Source: Cloeon dipterum | Taxonomy: Eukaryota; Arthropoda; Insecta; Ephemeroptera; Baetidae | Reading direction: 5' to 3' | NCBI RefSeq assembly: GCF_949628265.1 | Contig: NC_088789.1 | Coordinates: 33,101,883 to 33,165,882 of the forward strand | DNA length: 64,000 bases | In this document: piece by piece, positions 45,560-58,300 of the stretch | Layout: every line of letters starts with the position of its first letter | How positions within the stretch are numbered: the first letter of the stretch is position 1 | Notes under the pieces: model-generated | Databases searched by the model: none | What the model was told of the DNA's origin: nothing | The model's input: only the letters and a program-made list of their open reading frames with translations | Position numbers and translations under genes: made by a program

Positions 45560-47895
45560 GAAATGCGGCATCAACAATAAATTTAAAAAAAGGCTTTTAA
45601 TGCGCAAGAAGAGAAATGGTTATTATTGTTAGGTAATTCGATGAAAAGGAGAGCGCTCCGCAGGCCACCGAAATTCGCATTTTGATAAATGTGCGCGCTC
45701 GGGAATGCCAAAAAAGTCGGCTTAATTTTGCTGCATTTCTGCGCCTTGCATGTTTCTCCTTTCCAAGCAAAACTCTAAATATCCAGTACTTGTTTATTTA
45801 TTATGATTTATCAATTTTTTTACTTTTCGGCCGCTATTATTAAAAAAGTTTGCGCCCCAATTTTTCTTTAAATACACCATTGGAAAGAGGCTTCAGATCA
45901 AATTTCGCCGCAAATCACGAAAATAAAAAGCAAAGAGCGCGCGCGAATCGTCGGTCGTTTTTCTCCCTGTGCGCGGCTGCCAAACGAGAAAGGAAAGTCG
46001 CACACATTTCGTTTTTGCAAGTTGCGACACCCAAACCGACCAATAACAAAGGATTGACAACGCACTGCGCCTCACCGGCGGTGCAGACGTCACAAGGGAG
46101 ACAAAAAGTGGCTCGCCCAGATAGATAATAGTTTTACTTTTTTCAACAATATTTGACGTAAAATAAAGTTATTATTTTGAACACGATTTTACTTAAATTA
46201 ACTTCTCTTTTTAATATAATTTTTCTTACTTTATTCATTAATATTAAAATTAATTTCCGCATAAAAAATCTATGCTTTTAATTTGGTTTATTAGAGCATC
46301 AAAATATTTTTTGGACAGAAACTCTTCTTAGATTCCAAGTTGTTTAATTTTCTAATTTGGGTTTTTGAAAGCAAAAACAAAATTAAATACTTGGATCAGT
46401 AAAAAAGAGGACAAAGAGAGCGTGATAAGCAATTAAATAGCGTCATTCAAAATTGGTAAAAAGCCGGGAAAAGGCAAGTAAGTAGCGTGGGTGCGTTGCC
46501 TGCTTTTTAACACACGCAGCAGTGCAGCAGGAGGGAAGGGAAGGGAAGGGAAGGGGAGGGGAGGGAAGGGAAACAGCAAGCAGCGGCAAGACAGATTTGC
46601 GGGGCGTAACCAAGTCACTATATATTGATATTCACAATGATATTAATTAATAATTTTATTTAATGCGAGGAAAATTTAACTGGATCAATTAATTATTTGT
46701 TCCAAATTGTAATTGGGCAAAATAATTAGCAGAAATCAAGGGGAAGGTCCGCCTTTGATGTTGGTCTTCGAAAGCTGGACGAAATTTGTTGCAGCGAGGG
46801 GCTCTAGCAGAGAGTAGCAAAAGCTGCAGTGCGCAAGAGTTTAAACAAATTGCTCGACGACATACACGTTAACTTTGCGAGAGCGAGCAGAGAGCTGAAA
46901 AGGAGAAAAAGAGAAAAAGAGGCCATTTGCTCGACAAAGCAAATGTCGTTTTCTCGGACGAATTTATGAATGCGCTGACCAGAAGAGAAACTTGATTAAG
47001 AGCGTTTTTGTAGCGCACCCGGAAATGTTATTACGAAAAAGCCACGCATAAATAACTTTGTGCTGCCGACGGGAATTCTTTGTGAGTGATTAAAAGGCGT
47101 AAAATCACGTAAGATGATTTAGTGATGCGGCAATTCGGCAACGGAAGATGTCGTTTAAAATGAAACATGCCTAAGAATAAAGAGATAACTTTTGTATGGT
47201 TGCCAGTCGGTCTTTTTGATATTTTTGTTTCTTTACTAGAGTTTGATTGTAATTAGGGGCATCAATAGTATTGCAAACTGCCATTTTTAATTAAAATAAA
47301 TATTAGAAAAAGGGAAAATGTGGTGTATTGTGGGACGAATGAAATCGGCGCCATTTTGCCGTGTAAATTTTCAAAGAAACTGCAGCAGCAACCCAACGTG
47401 AATACTGGATTTTGAAGGTTGCTTACCTAGATTAATTTTGATTGCTGGCGAGTCAGTCGTTGCTAAATTGAACAAAAAATTTACTCAATCAAGCACTTTC
47501 CATAGCTTCTGGCAGTCAATTGTTTGTCTCAATTAATGGCAAATTAACTGAAACGTACGTTTAATTCTTTAGATCTATAAAATCTTTGTTAGTTTAATTG
47601 TGGCAGTTGCCGCCACTCCCTGGCGCAAGTCAAACTCATATTCTGCAAAATCAGCAGCAGCACGGTTTCGACTCAAAAATTATTTCTCACATTACTGTTC
47701 CTTCACAAAATGATCGGAATTTCGTTGCGTGTGATTTGCTGGCTGCGTTCCTTGAATTTTTCTCTCGGAGGGTGACGAAATTTGGAGAATCCGTTGAATT
47801 CGGCTTCTCAACCGTGTGCGTGAGGCCTTTCAACACGGGTCGCATCTTCCGAGGTCACCACAGACCCACAATATATTTTTCCCGTGTTTTCCGAG
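45560..47895. other. Intergenic region: no gene seen
   Basis: It contains a GGGAA simple repeat at about 46530-46570 and GAGA-rich DNA at 46870-46925. Open frames at 45850-46130 and 47598-47927 have no recognisable domain or splice context. Confidence 0.45.
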
Positions 47896-47901
47896 CCTGC
47901 A

Positions 47902-48822
47902 GCTCTGTCACATCAAGCTGCAGATAATAAATTACGGCGTTTGTCCTCGCGTTGCTCGCCTCGTTCCGTTTTTCTGATTTGAGACTGACTTCACAGTGAA
48001 CAAAACCGGAGCAACGAGAAATATTGTCGTAATTTCAGCGGGGATGAGAGCAGCTCTCTCGTTTCCTTCACTGTTTCGTGCAAATTAAAGCAGCGGCTTC
48101 GTGCCAAATTAATGGTACATTTCACAAGCCAGTTTCAGTGCAGACAAAAATTTATATCAAAGAAAGAACAATTCACATTGTTCCGTTTCAAAACTAAAAC
48201 ATTAATTTAAATTAAATTTGGAATATTTTCGCCCCATGGAAAAAATTAGAGCCCAAAGCACGAAATTTTCTCTGATAAATCCCAAGGAAAGCTCACTATT
48301 TGCTGAAAAAATTTTAATTTAACTTTGAACCAACCAATGATTTTGAGTTTTCTTCCCTGCAAGGCGAAAACAGTCAGGAAATTAATTGCTTTTTGAGAGT
48401 GCATATTAACTTGCTAGCCTCTCATGGCGGGCAATTTGCCGTGCAGGCTAAGAAATTTATTTTTTAAACTCTTTGTCTACTTGAAATTCAACTTATTTTT
48501 TGGGCTAATGATACCCTTCACCTTCGATCCTGGATTCGACCTTTTTATTTAACAATTATTTGGCAAAGTTTGCCGAGGAAAGGCAAGCAATTTGAAGCAC
48601 TCGGTGCAAACACTTCGGATTATCTAAGCGAGGAATTTGACAGGAATCTCTGCCACTGCCGTGCCGAGAGAGAATTCGTTACGCGCGAGCGCCGAAAAAG
48701 AAACGGAGAAAAGTGCGAGAGAGAGAAGGAGAGAGAGTACCGATATGCGTCCCGGGGGAATAACGCACACTTTCCTCTTCCGCCGAGCAAAAAAAAGGAG
48801 TTACGCAATTCTCTTGGTGTAT
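47902..48822 (+). repeat. Duplicated block C, copy 2
   Basis: It repeats 35238-36165. The two copies differ by scattered substitutions and a few short indels, such as GATACGCGCG against GTTACGCGCG. The open frame over the end of the block is not kept in phase in the other copy. Confidence 0.85.
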
Positions 48823-48829
48823 GTTTGCC

Positions 48830-51100
48830 GAGTGAGTGTATCGAATGGAGAGGCGTGTTGCCGCCACAAACCGAAAAAGATCCGAGGAATCTCTTTAAAG
48901 CTGGCAAAGCAAACAGCGCAGGGATGTACCTGCATTTCCGAAACCTCTTTTGGCGATATTCGTTCACATTTCATGCCATGATTATATCACTCTTCAAAAT
49001 AACAGAATGTTTATTTCGAACTGTATAATTGTGTGCTACACGGTTGCAAATCACCGTTTCTATAATTGGCGGCTTTTGTAACAAAACGAGAAGGAAGCAC
49101 AAATCATTATTTTCTTCGAGGAATAATTAACAAGGGCATCGAAGGAATAAACATTTACGCACCACTTGCAATTAGAATCACGTTTTCGCATTCAAAGTAC
49201 GATGAGTCAATGACGAGTCAGCTAAGGAAATTGTCAAATTTCCTTTTTTAAGCTATGTTTCTTGACAAATTAGGCAAATACATATTTATTATTAGACACC
49301 AACGGCGCACAATTATTTTTTACATTTTTTGTAACAGATATCTTTGGTGAGAGACATTGGTTTTTGTTTGGAAGAAAGTTGACTGATGTGGACAAATTTA
49401 AGTTATTATCGGATACCCATTGTTTCTCGATTATCCCATTTTTTATTTTTTATAGTCACACGCTCTGCATATAAATCAAACCAGTTGCATAGAAACCTTG
49501 AATGAGAGTATTCTTCGTCTCGGTGGTAGAAAAATTAATTTGGCACTTCGGCATGGAATCGAGGTAAAATATTGGAGACTCAAATCCTTTAAACTAATTT
49601 AGCAACGATTATGTTCCCATCTAGCTGGTCACACGTGGTTTTAGTTATTTTATCAAAGTTTTCGAAATTGTTATTTAAAAAAATTCCTCTATATCCGGAG
49701 AAAAATTTACACGAAAATTATAAAAAGATAAAATTTTGACATTTCAAAATCAATACTTGAAGACTCTGATATTAATGAATATAGTTGGAGATGAAATTGG
49801 GCAAAGCGTCGCCGAATTGGAGTCGAGCTCCAAACGCGCAGGAAGCTCTCTGTCGTGTCGCGCGCTCAACATACGCTCACATTTTGACAAGAGAAGAGCG
49901 TATCGTGATAGCAAAGGCAGTGCAATACAAATTTGGCTTCCAAAGTTTGTACGCTTTGATACAGCGAGCAACGACTATTTAAGGAGGAAATTAAGTCCCT
50001 CATAAGCCAACAAGCCTTTGATGTGTCTTATCAGTAATGAAAAATCTGTCAAGAAACAATTTCCGATATTTGAAAATTCTGAAAACGTCTAGAAGAAATC
50101 TTTAGTTTAGAGTAGCCGCAATACCATGATTTACTTTTAATCTCCATAAATACCCTCTGAAACTCTATTATTAATTTTTGTTTATTTCTCAGCGTCGAAA
50201 TAGGTGGGGAGACCAATTTTTTCTTCCATGTGTGAGTGTGAATGGTGACGCTTCAAAGTGTCAGCAATGGAAAATTGGCAAAAATAATTGGACGGCTGGT
50301 GCACACGCACAAACACGCGTGGCTTCAAGTTAAAAAAATGGTGCTTTTTACTTGGCTGGGTTGCGTAAGGAGGTGGTTTGAAATGAGTCGCACGCGCGCG
50401 GTGTCATTTCAATTGCGATGCTTGCTCTTCTCTCTCAGGAGCGTCAACAAGCAGCACGCAGATCGGCCAAATCCTTCGGCGACTTTGAATAATAAACCGA
50501 AAATACCGTCATTATCATTTCCAGTTGCACTTTTCCAGGCCTGGCGAGGCCCCAAGCGGCCATGTATGTTGTGGACAAACGCTGTTTTTGAGCTAAATTT
50601 TCTAAATTAATTAAAAATCGAGTATTTTTACGCCGCAAGTGTGGCCGTTTTTTGAGTCCCGCCATAACTGATTTAAAGAATTTGAATTAAAATCGCGAGT
50701 GCAGATTTTGAAGAAATCGATTGAGAGCCTGCCTGCGCCCACGCCACAATTTACGTTTAAATGAACACGCCGATGACTAATGTCGAGTCTCGGATGCAAA
50801 GCATCAGCTGGCCGCCAACTTTTGTTCGAAATCGCGCGTGCCGACCAACCACAAGAACAACACTGACTCTGAATCGCCCTGCAAGTTGCGGAGGTAGCAG
50901 GCGCAGGCGGAGGCGGAGGCTATCTTTTGTAGACGCGCGCTTACTTTTTTGTTGACGCATCTACTATTTAGCAGACACGCAGCTTCTGGGTCAAGAATGG
51001 CGAGCATTTAAAGTCAAATAATGTCTGAGATTGCGCCAACTTGAGCCGCCCCCAGTTGCCCCAGGGGATGACAGCCCCCAAAACATGAACCGTCGTCTTA
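48830..51100. other. Intergenic region: no gene seen
   Basis: AT-rich sequence with several short open frames on both strands, none with a recognisable family signature. A GGCGGAGGC run lies near 50905. Confidence 0.4.
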
Positions 51101-51137
51101 TCAAAGACGACAACACGCAATCTGCGAATCCTGACGT

Positions 51138-51235
51138 AAACCTCGTTATTCTGAACAGATTTTCAGTCTCAAAACTTCAACCTAGGCCGTGACCTAATTG
51201 TAAACCACGGCACTCTGTTCAGAATAACGAGGTTT
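51138..51235. repeat. Short perfect inverted repeat (21-bp arms)
   Basis: AACCTCGTTATTCTGAACAG at the left is matched by CTGTTCAGAATAACGAGGTT at the right, separated by about 56 nt. The arms are perfect over 21 bp. It could be a small MITE remnant or a hairpin, and its flanks show no clear target duplication. Confidence 0.8.
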
Positions 51236-51998
51236 AAGTTACATTTCTCAATAAGCGCCAATATTTCAAATCAATTTGTTTTTCACTCGAAATGTCCTCG
51301 GATTTAATTAATCGTGGGAAACTTTTTTAAAAAATCGTATTTTACAATATAATAAATAATATAAACATGAAGAAAATAAGATAAAATGTTTAAAACACGT
51401 GATCTATGTTTAAATATAATTTTTTACATTTTTATTTTCTCAGGTGACGAACAACATCCTTTTGAGCCTGGCCATCAAGTGTGATCGACAACGTCGACAG
51501 ATTTGATAAAAACCGCGTAGTTCGACTCTTGGTAAGTTATCTCACAATATTCTCAATTTATTAGTACCCCGCACGTGTCCCTGTTGTTCTTTTAGCTCTT
51601 GAAAACTCTCTAAATATAATTTTATTATGTTCATTTTTTTTAAAATAGAGCGGCGGCAAGATATTTTCGAGTTTTGACTTGATATTTTTAAAAATAAATA
51701 AATTTAAAAAACAAACTAATTAAAAAGTTTTAAATTAATTGAACGTGTTCTCGTGGCGTCGTTCAAATGGACACGCGTCGATGTTATCTCCAGAAGGTGC
51801 GTCTATTATTTTATTTCGTAGACGCGTCTACAATATTTAGGCAACGCAGTTCTCATTGTCAGGTCAAGAAGAGCGAGGATTTGCGTCCAATTTCTCAGAT
51901 GTTGCGAACTGGGTCCCATGGGGGTGACAGCCCCAAAACTACAACCGTCGTCTTTTATCGACGATGAAAACACGATCGTGAAGATAGCCGCTCGCGAG

Positions 51999-52637
51999 AA
52001 GGGCAATTCCCCGATTGACCGCGCGGCCCAAGTTGGCCGCCAGACCGAGCAACGGACCGGCCGATCAAAACTCGTTTGAATTTGTTCCTCAAAATGGCAC
52101 GGCTCGTTGTGCGTCGCGCGATCTGGGTTCGCGCATTCGCAACAATTTGCATTTTTCCGCAATCATCAGGGCTCACCAATTTTGCAAATTGCAGCGTTGG
52201 TTATTTGCGCCATAAACGACCGAAAACAACTAATTTTTTCACATTTGTCCGATTTTTAATTCAATGTCACAAGAAACCATATAAAATAGCGACTTTTACC
52301 TGGAATACCAACCAAAACGACCTTTTTCAGGGTAATTCGGCCGGAAATCCTATCTGCGGCACGTTCTTAATGCTTTTTTCTGCGATTTCTGGCACATTTG
52401 ACGATACACTGCGCGCCTGTCACCAACCTTCCTCAGGTCGCACCACCTGAGAACTGTTTTTACGTGGTTTTGTCGGTATCGCCGCCTTGGAGTGAATTTG
52501 GCTCTGGCAGAGAGCCGCAACGGTGCGGCGCCGCGCAGCGCCACAGCAACATTTTTCCGTTTCCGCGATTTATTTTCAGAATTTAGAACCGCACTGTGGA
52601 GAAGGTGAGCTCCCGCGATGATTTTTTCTTTAATTTG
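51999..52637 (+). repeat. Duplicated block R, copy 2
   Basis: It repeats 40617-41247 with few changes. The block ends inside the exon-like sequence at 52600-52770, which is not present in copy 1. Confidence 0.8.
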
Positions 52638-52768
52638 GACCGCAATTCGTGGCGTTCGCGGCCCGCCAGCAGCTCTTTGGTCTGCCAACGCAGACTCGCG
52701 CTTCGCCAGCTCGGCCGCCGCGGACGCCTCAGGACCGCGCTCCACCTGAACATTCATTTGCAATTCCT
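52600..52768 (-). pseudogene. Possible further coiled-coil exon of the angiomotin-like gene, frameshifted
   Basis: After an acceptor-like TTAACAGCGGAG the minus strand reads ELQMNVQVERGP, then AAAELAKRESALA. In a shifted frame it goes on with QTKELLAGRERHELRSKLKK. Both parts have the charged heptad look of a coiled coil. The position, 1 kb after the last clear exon of the angiomotin-like gene on the same strand, suggests it belongs there. It cannot be read in one frame, so it is either damaged or mis-assembled. Confidence 0.35.
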
Positions 52769-53196
52769 CCGCTGTTAATTAATATACATACTTAGAGGGA
52801 GCAGTTTTTGCTGGTAATAAAGGGTAAGGCGCGGCTACAAATATTCTTTTGATTTTCGAAGGTAAATTAAATCAATTCAATTCGTGTCCGCGCTGGTCAA
52901 ACCACTACTTCCGCGCGGCCAAGAGTTGATAAATCGCTTAACACTCCAAAATTCAAGTCGGATCACCGCCCTTTCCCGCTAGTAAAATAATATCGCCTAC
53001 CTTGCGTCCCTGGACCTCCACAGGTCACGAAACCTACCTTGCCTAGGCTCTCTTTTTCGTTTCAGATTTTAGCGTGAAACCGCACCGCGCTGATTGGTCG
53101 CGAAATTTTGACTCTCGCGGGCGGGAAAATCAACTAGAAGACCACTGCCACATAAAAATTAGATTTAACGCGGCTACAATTGCTCTAATTACCAGA

Positions 53197-54704
53197 AGGT
53201 GGCAGGAATTTTTTAAAATTGGCAACATTGCAGCGGACATGTGCATTAATGGTGCTGCACGTTACTCCAGCTCAAGAATTTGTTGCACTGTATTACGTCA
53301 CCCGAGTGGCGCTAGCATTGTCTTTTTCCCGCCAACTCTAATAACAATATGGCGGCGATCAGACCAACGAGTCACGCATGCGCATCAATGATGGCGCGAG
53401 AGTTGTGCCGTGTTACGTCATCAAAACAATATTTTTCCCGCCACGTCTGCGAAATTCTATCTTCTGTTTCGATTTCCAGCAAATTTTCCGCTCAAAATAT
53501 CCTCATCGCAAATGGGCACGTCGTCAACAGCGCCCGCGAACTCTAATGACAATATGGCGGCGGAGATGAGACCAACACACGCATGCGCAATGAGGTTCAA
53601 CGCGCTTTTTCCTCTAAATTAATTAATCAAGCCGACTTATTAGTCATTTTCAGGACTATTCAATCCATTCCTACGCTCAGATTGCACTGTTTAACGCTAT
53701 TTGTTCCATTTAAAGTTGAATTTTTCAAAAGAAATAATAAATCAAATCAATTTTTTAATTAAAAAATATATACAGTTGAGAGATGTCAAGATTGAACAAG
53801 TACCTGGGCAAGAAGGAGCTCATACTGCTGCCTGAGGAGGCGATTGTTCTCTTGCAGCCGCTGTCTTGCCGCGCGTTCGAGTTTTTCGCGCCGCTCCGAC
53901 GACTGCATCAGCTCCTGATGAGATCTGTGAATGTTCGCCACTTCTTCCTCCAACTGCAGACAAAATTATCAATGCCAGAGGCCGCAGACTAATTCGGGAC
54001 GGACCTTTTGGCTCTTGGCGACCTTCCTGAGGCACATCTCGAGCTCTGCCTTGAGGTAGGCGGTCTCGTTGACCAGCAGCTGCACCATTTCCGACTCGGG
54101 CAGCCCGAGTTCGAGGCGGCGTCGCGGCTTGGCCTCTGCTCCTGGTCCTGCTGCTGCGTCAGGTCGGACTGCGACCTGCTGAGCGCCAGCCGACCCTGCA
54201 GCGGCGCCGGCGTCGAGTACCTGTGCGCCAGGAGGCGCGCGTGTCTCTCGGGCGACACGTCGAGCACCGGCAGCCGCCTCCTTTCGCGTCCTGCTTCATC
54301 TCCTTGGCCAGGTGCTTGAGGACGCGCGACTTGCTCAGGTAGTCGGCCGGAATCTCGTTGAACTCGCGCGTTTCGCCCTGCAGACCGCCCAGCCCGCCGC
54401 CGCCGCCGCACAGAGTCGGTGACGACGACGCCAAAGACGACGGCAGACTCGCCTTCGAGTGGCTCGACGCCGCGGAAATGTAGCTGTCGCGCAGACTGGA
54501 CAATCTGCACACACAAATTTAGGGAGAAATTAATTAGAAAGGCGAAGGAAACGAGCTTGAGCACCTGTTGGGCGAGAGCGAGGCCCAAGGTTCGAGTCCC
54601 TCCTCACCATTCGCGTGGACGATGAGGGTGTTGTAGCTGGACGCATTGTCCAGGCTCAGCTGGCGGCCAGGGTGAGGCGCCAGGCCGTCGGCAGGCTGCA
54701 AAAT
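53197..54704 (+). repeat. Duplicated block D, copy 2
   Basis: It repeats 38827-40270. The copy extends the homology from the shared non-coding part (53197-53790) through the angiomotin-like exons. Beyond 54704 only this locus carries the two upstream exons. Confidence 0.85.
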
Positions 54705-55121
54705 CGCGTAAAATTGTCGAAACACGCACGGTTACGTAAAACGCAGACCTCTCCTGCTTTTCCTGTCCCTGAGGCTCCTGGCGGGCGGTGTGCTTTATGA
54801 AATAGCGCTCCTCCTGGCTCAGGTTCTCGGTCGAGGTGGACACGTCCGTCTCGGAGCCGCTCAGACTCGTCTTTTTAGACGTGGGTTTGTCGGCTGCTGG
54901 GACACAAATACATTCGTACCCATAACAATGCAAAATTCTGTGCGAATTCGCGAGGAAAATGGCACGGCACCTGCGGCAGGTTTGGCCGGCGCCTTGGCTT
55001 GCACGGGCAGCATCGGCGGCCTCCGGGCGGGGGCGGATCGCTCAGGCCGATTCGCAAGCCGTCGCCTCCGCTTGCCGAAAAATCGTATGTATTTCTGCTG
55101 CCCGTCGCTCTCATGCGACAT
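53804..55121 (-). pseudogene. Angiomotin-like gene remnant, copy 2 (5' part)
   Basis: Exon-like segments are 54971-55121 (ATG at 55119-55121, MSHESDGQQKYIRFFGKRRR), 54736-54896, 54608-54695, 54005-54504 and 53804-53953. The second encodes TSLSGSETDVSTSTENLS followed by HTARQEPQGQEKQE, which carries the RQEPQGQE motif of vertebrate angiomotins. The last two give LPESEMVQLLVNETAYLKAE and a 50-residue coiled coil, LEEEVANIHRSHQELMQSSE onwards, comparable to the AMOT coiled coil. Against function: an 8-nt insertion relative to copy 1 shifts frame after TQQQDQEQ, another shift after LAKEMKQDAKGGG is shared with copy 1, the phase between 54608-54695 and 54005-54504 does not fit, and one intron would be only 40 nt. 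A working gene with unseen alternative splicing, or assembly error, is possible. Confidence 0.6.
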
Positions 55122-55304
55122 GCGTGTTAGTCACACAGCGTTGCCAAACTTCCCACGTCGGACGTTGCCGCCCACGCCCACTCTGTTTGCGAATTCCGAT
55201 TCTGATACCGGTTTTTAAATTCATAAGCTATATTATTTTAAATGTGTTGAATTTGTAGGGTTATATACTCGCTTCAATTTTATTCTTTTTTTGTTTTTTC
55301 ACAG
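55122..55304. promoter_or_regulatory. Possible divergent promoter
   Basis: This 183-bp gap separates the minus-strand angiomotin-like ATG from the acceptor of the plus-strand unknown gene. The first 80 bp are GC-rich (CCCACGTCGGACG, GCCGCCCACGCCC), while the rest is an AT-rich intron end. A 5'UTR exon of the plus-strand gene probably lies here or overlaps the neighbouring exon. Confidence 0.4.
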
Positions 55305-55308
55305 AGCC

Positions 55309-58300
55309 ATGACCGCCCTGCCGCCTGCTTTCGAGCATCGCCTGACACCGGCTGAGTGTTTTGATTTGCCAGCAACATTGGCAGCCCTGACTCAACAGGC
55401 TGGTTTCACGGCGACAGGTGCTCTCAAGGTAAGTCGAAATCGCTCCGGAAATAAAAAGTTTTTTGTCAACATGTTATTTTTAATCGGGTGCTCGCTCAGC
55501 ACTTTCCTACTTTCCTGCGTCTCGTCCAGCTTGAAATCTTCGCAACAGCTGTGCAAAGAATGTCGTTGAGTTGAAATATTTGATGTCGTTTTGTGTCAAT
55601 GAAATTTTTTTTTTAGAGAACAAAATGCAAAGCTAAAGTTAGCTTCTCTCTGCCACTCATTCCTTTGATTCGGGAATATCATTTAAAAACTTGGCAATAT
55701 TTTTTATTAATTTTATGAGAAAAAATTATTAATTTAAATTGTTCTTTCTGCTCGGTAAAGTGTTTGGAAGCTTCTAGGCAAAAGGCATACATTCAATAAT
55801 CAATCAGAAACCGTTTGATGGTTTTTATTTAATTTGGTGTCAATTAAAGCCATGCAATTTATGTTTTGTTAAGTCTTATAGACGGGACGGTCCAGCGTGG
55901 ACTGATGGTTTTGGACAGTCCAAATAAACCCAGTGCTAACACTCATCCTCTTTGTCCTGTCCAATAATGGATTAGTCGAGTCAAGATCAGTTAAGGTTAT
56001 TCGAGCGCGGCAAAATGGTACTTGGGAGAAGTAGTTTTTATCACAACCATCGAAAAGGTGAATTTCTCTTTATTCAAACCTGACAAAGGACGAGTCGAGT
56101 CAATTCAAGGACATTTCGACTGTGTCCTCTCCAAGACGGGTAAAGTCGAGTCCAGTTTCGGACATTTAAAAAAAAATAATGGTCGAAATTAAATTTTTGT
56201 TTTTGAATGGAGGGTGGCAAAAAGGTCCTTGCGAGAAGCAGATATAATTTAAACTATTGTAAATGTGGATATAATTCAATTTAAAAGTGGTTTCTAATTT
56301 TACCAAGGGCGATTCGGGTGTCCCGTCAATTCCAGTTTAAGACATTTTCACCAAGTCCACTTTGGGACGAATCAAGTCAAGGCTATAGCTTCAGAGACAT
56401 TTCAATAATTTTTTATTTTATGATTTTTTTTATTTTGAAATCTAAGAGTAATATAATGGAACGGACCGTGAGTGCAAATTTCGCGATATTTAGTAAGCCC
56501 CTTCATCAATTTTGTAATGGAAGAAACGCGAAAACCAAAAATGTCGACGCGGCACCGCGCAGCGCCGCCCTGATTTCAGCCCGAAAATGAGCATTGCGCC
56601 GCGGATATCGTCCTTGGTTGGAAAAAGCGGGCGTCATGCGCTCCGAATTATAAATTAAGTTGGGAAAATTTCTGCCATTTTTTATTAGATTTAATGACAA
56701 CGGAAAAAAATGGAAAAATTCAAAGTGGCTTCAAGTTTTAAATTTTGGTTAATTGTGCTATGCATATTCCAAGAAAATTCCCAATAATAAATTTAGAAAT
56801 TATTCAAAGAATGTTCCAAAAGTGGAAGCAAAATTTTCAAAATTGCTTTTTTCCGAAGTCAAAGTTTCGAAAAAAACACGGAAAATGTTACATTGCTATA
56901 ACTTATCTTAGAATAAAATTAGTTTTCTGTACATTTTGCTACTATCAAAGAATTCATGGGGCCAAAATTAGTTAAAATTCAGGCGCTATAATTTTCACAT
57001 TGAGAAAAAAATTTGGTTCCCATAAACAATCATTCCATGCATAATAATGTTTTATTTTCAATAGTTTTATGTATTGAAGCGCTTAAAGGGGAAAAAATAA
57101 AGTGAATTGATGGATTGCAAGGGGGAGGCGGGAGAGTGGTCAGCATAAGAGTCCTTGTATTAGAGAGTTGTGCAGAAGGGATATACGAACGCGCCTACGC
57201 CCCGCGCATCTCGGCCGTCCTATCTTGCCTCATATTAAAATGAGTTTGCGCCGGTGGCTCTGTGGCAGGGTTATTGAATGCCGCCCACCGCGAAATTGGT
57301 GTCAAACGAAAGAGCACGAGTTAAACTACGTTTAAGGTCGGAACCAGGCTTGCAAACCAATTGGTGTTCGAGAAATCCGCTTCGCAGAAACGCTATTTTG
57401 GCTGCGAGAGCTGCCCGCTAGCGCCACGACGGTGCCGCCGGCGAACGGAAGACACGACACGTTCCCACTACCACCAGACACCGGCGCGACGATTTCATGC
57501 GATCTCATTGGTCGGCTGCCTACCACTTAAGCAGTATAAGGTAGTAAAAACTGTAGCAGCCGACCAATGAGATCGCGTGAAATCGTCGCGCCGGTGTCTG
57601 GTGGTAGTTGGAACGTGTCGTGTCTTCCGTTCGCCGGCGGCACCGTCGTGGCGCTGGCGGGCAGCTCTCGCAGCCAAAGTAGCGTTTTTGCGAAGCGGAT
57701 TTCTCGAACACCATTTGATTTGCAAGCTTGGTTCCGACCTTAAACGTAGTTTAACTCGTGCTCTTTCGTTTGACACCAATTTCGCGGTGGGCGGCATTCA
57801 ATAACCCTGCCACAGAGCCACCGGCGCAATTTCATTTTAACATGGGGCAAGATAGGACGGCCGAGATGCGCGAGGCGTAGGGGCGTTCGTATATCTCTTC
57901 GGCGCAACTCTCTAATAAAAGGACTCTAGTCAGCATATAAGCAACGGCGGGCAAGCCAGCAGAGGCAGCGCAGGGATGGGGAGGGAGAAGGCAAGCTGTC
58001 TGCTGTCCTGCTACGCCAACAGGACCCTCTCCCTAATTCCAGAAGCTTCCATAAAGTATCCTCTATTCTCCAGCAGCAGAAAATTCTCGTTGCGTCACCG
58101 GCGTCAATCGTCAACCGTGTTTTTAGTTAATAGTTTTGGTTAATTGCGGCTGATTTTTCGACCAGCAAGAGGCCATAGATGTTGGAGAAACTCTCTTATC
58201 AGCAAATAATCCAGGTAGGTACTTGTAATTTGGTTATTTTGGTCTCGCCGCTGGTTTGACAATGTCTTTCCCCGATTTGTTCCTTTTTAATTAGTTATTT

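Noticed and set aside
47598..47927. 109-codon plus-strand open frame
   Set aside because: No recognised domain, AT-rich flanks, and part of it falls into duplicated block C, whose other copy does not keep the frame.
51430..51532. Exon-like segment between a CTCAG acceptor and a GTAAGT donor
   Set aside because: The phase-0 frame meets TGA after 20 codons, the others are no better, and no partner exon was found.
57361..57714. Possible small gene (MVFEKSASQKRYFGCESC) on both strands
   Set aside because: It appears twice only because the palindrome arms mirror each other. There is no splice context or known domain.
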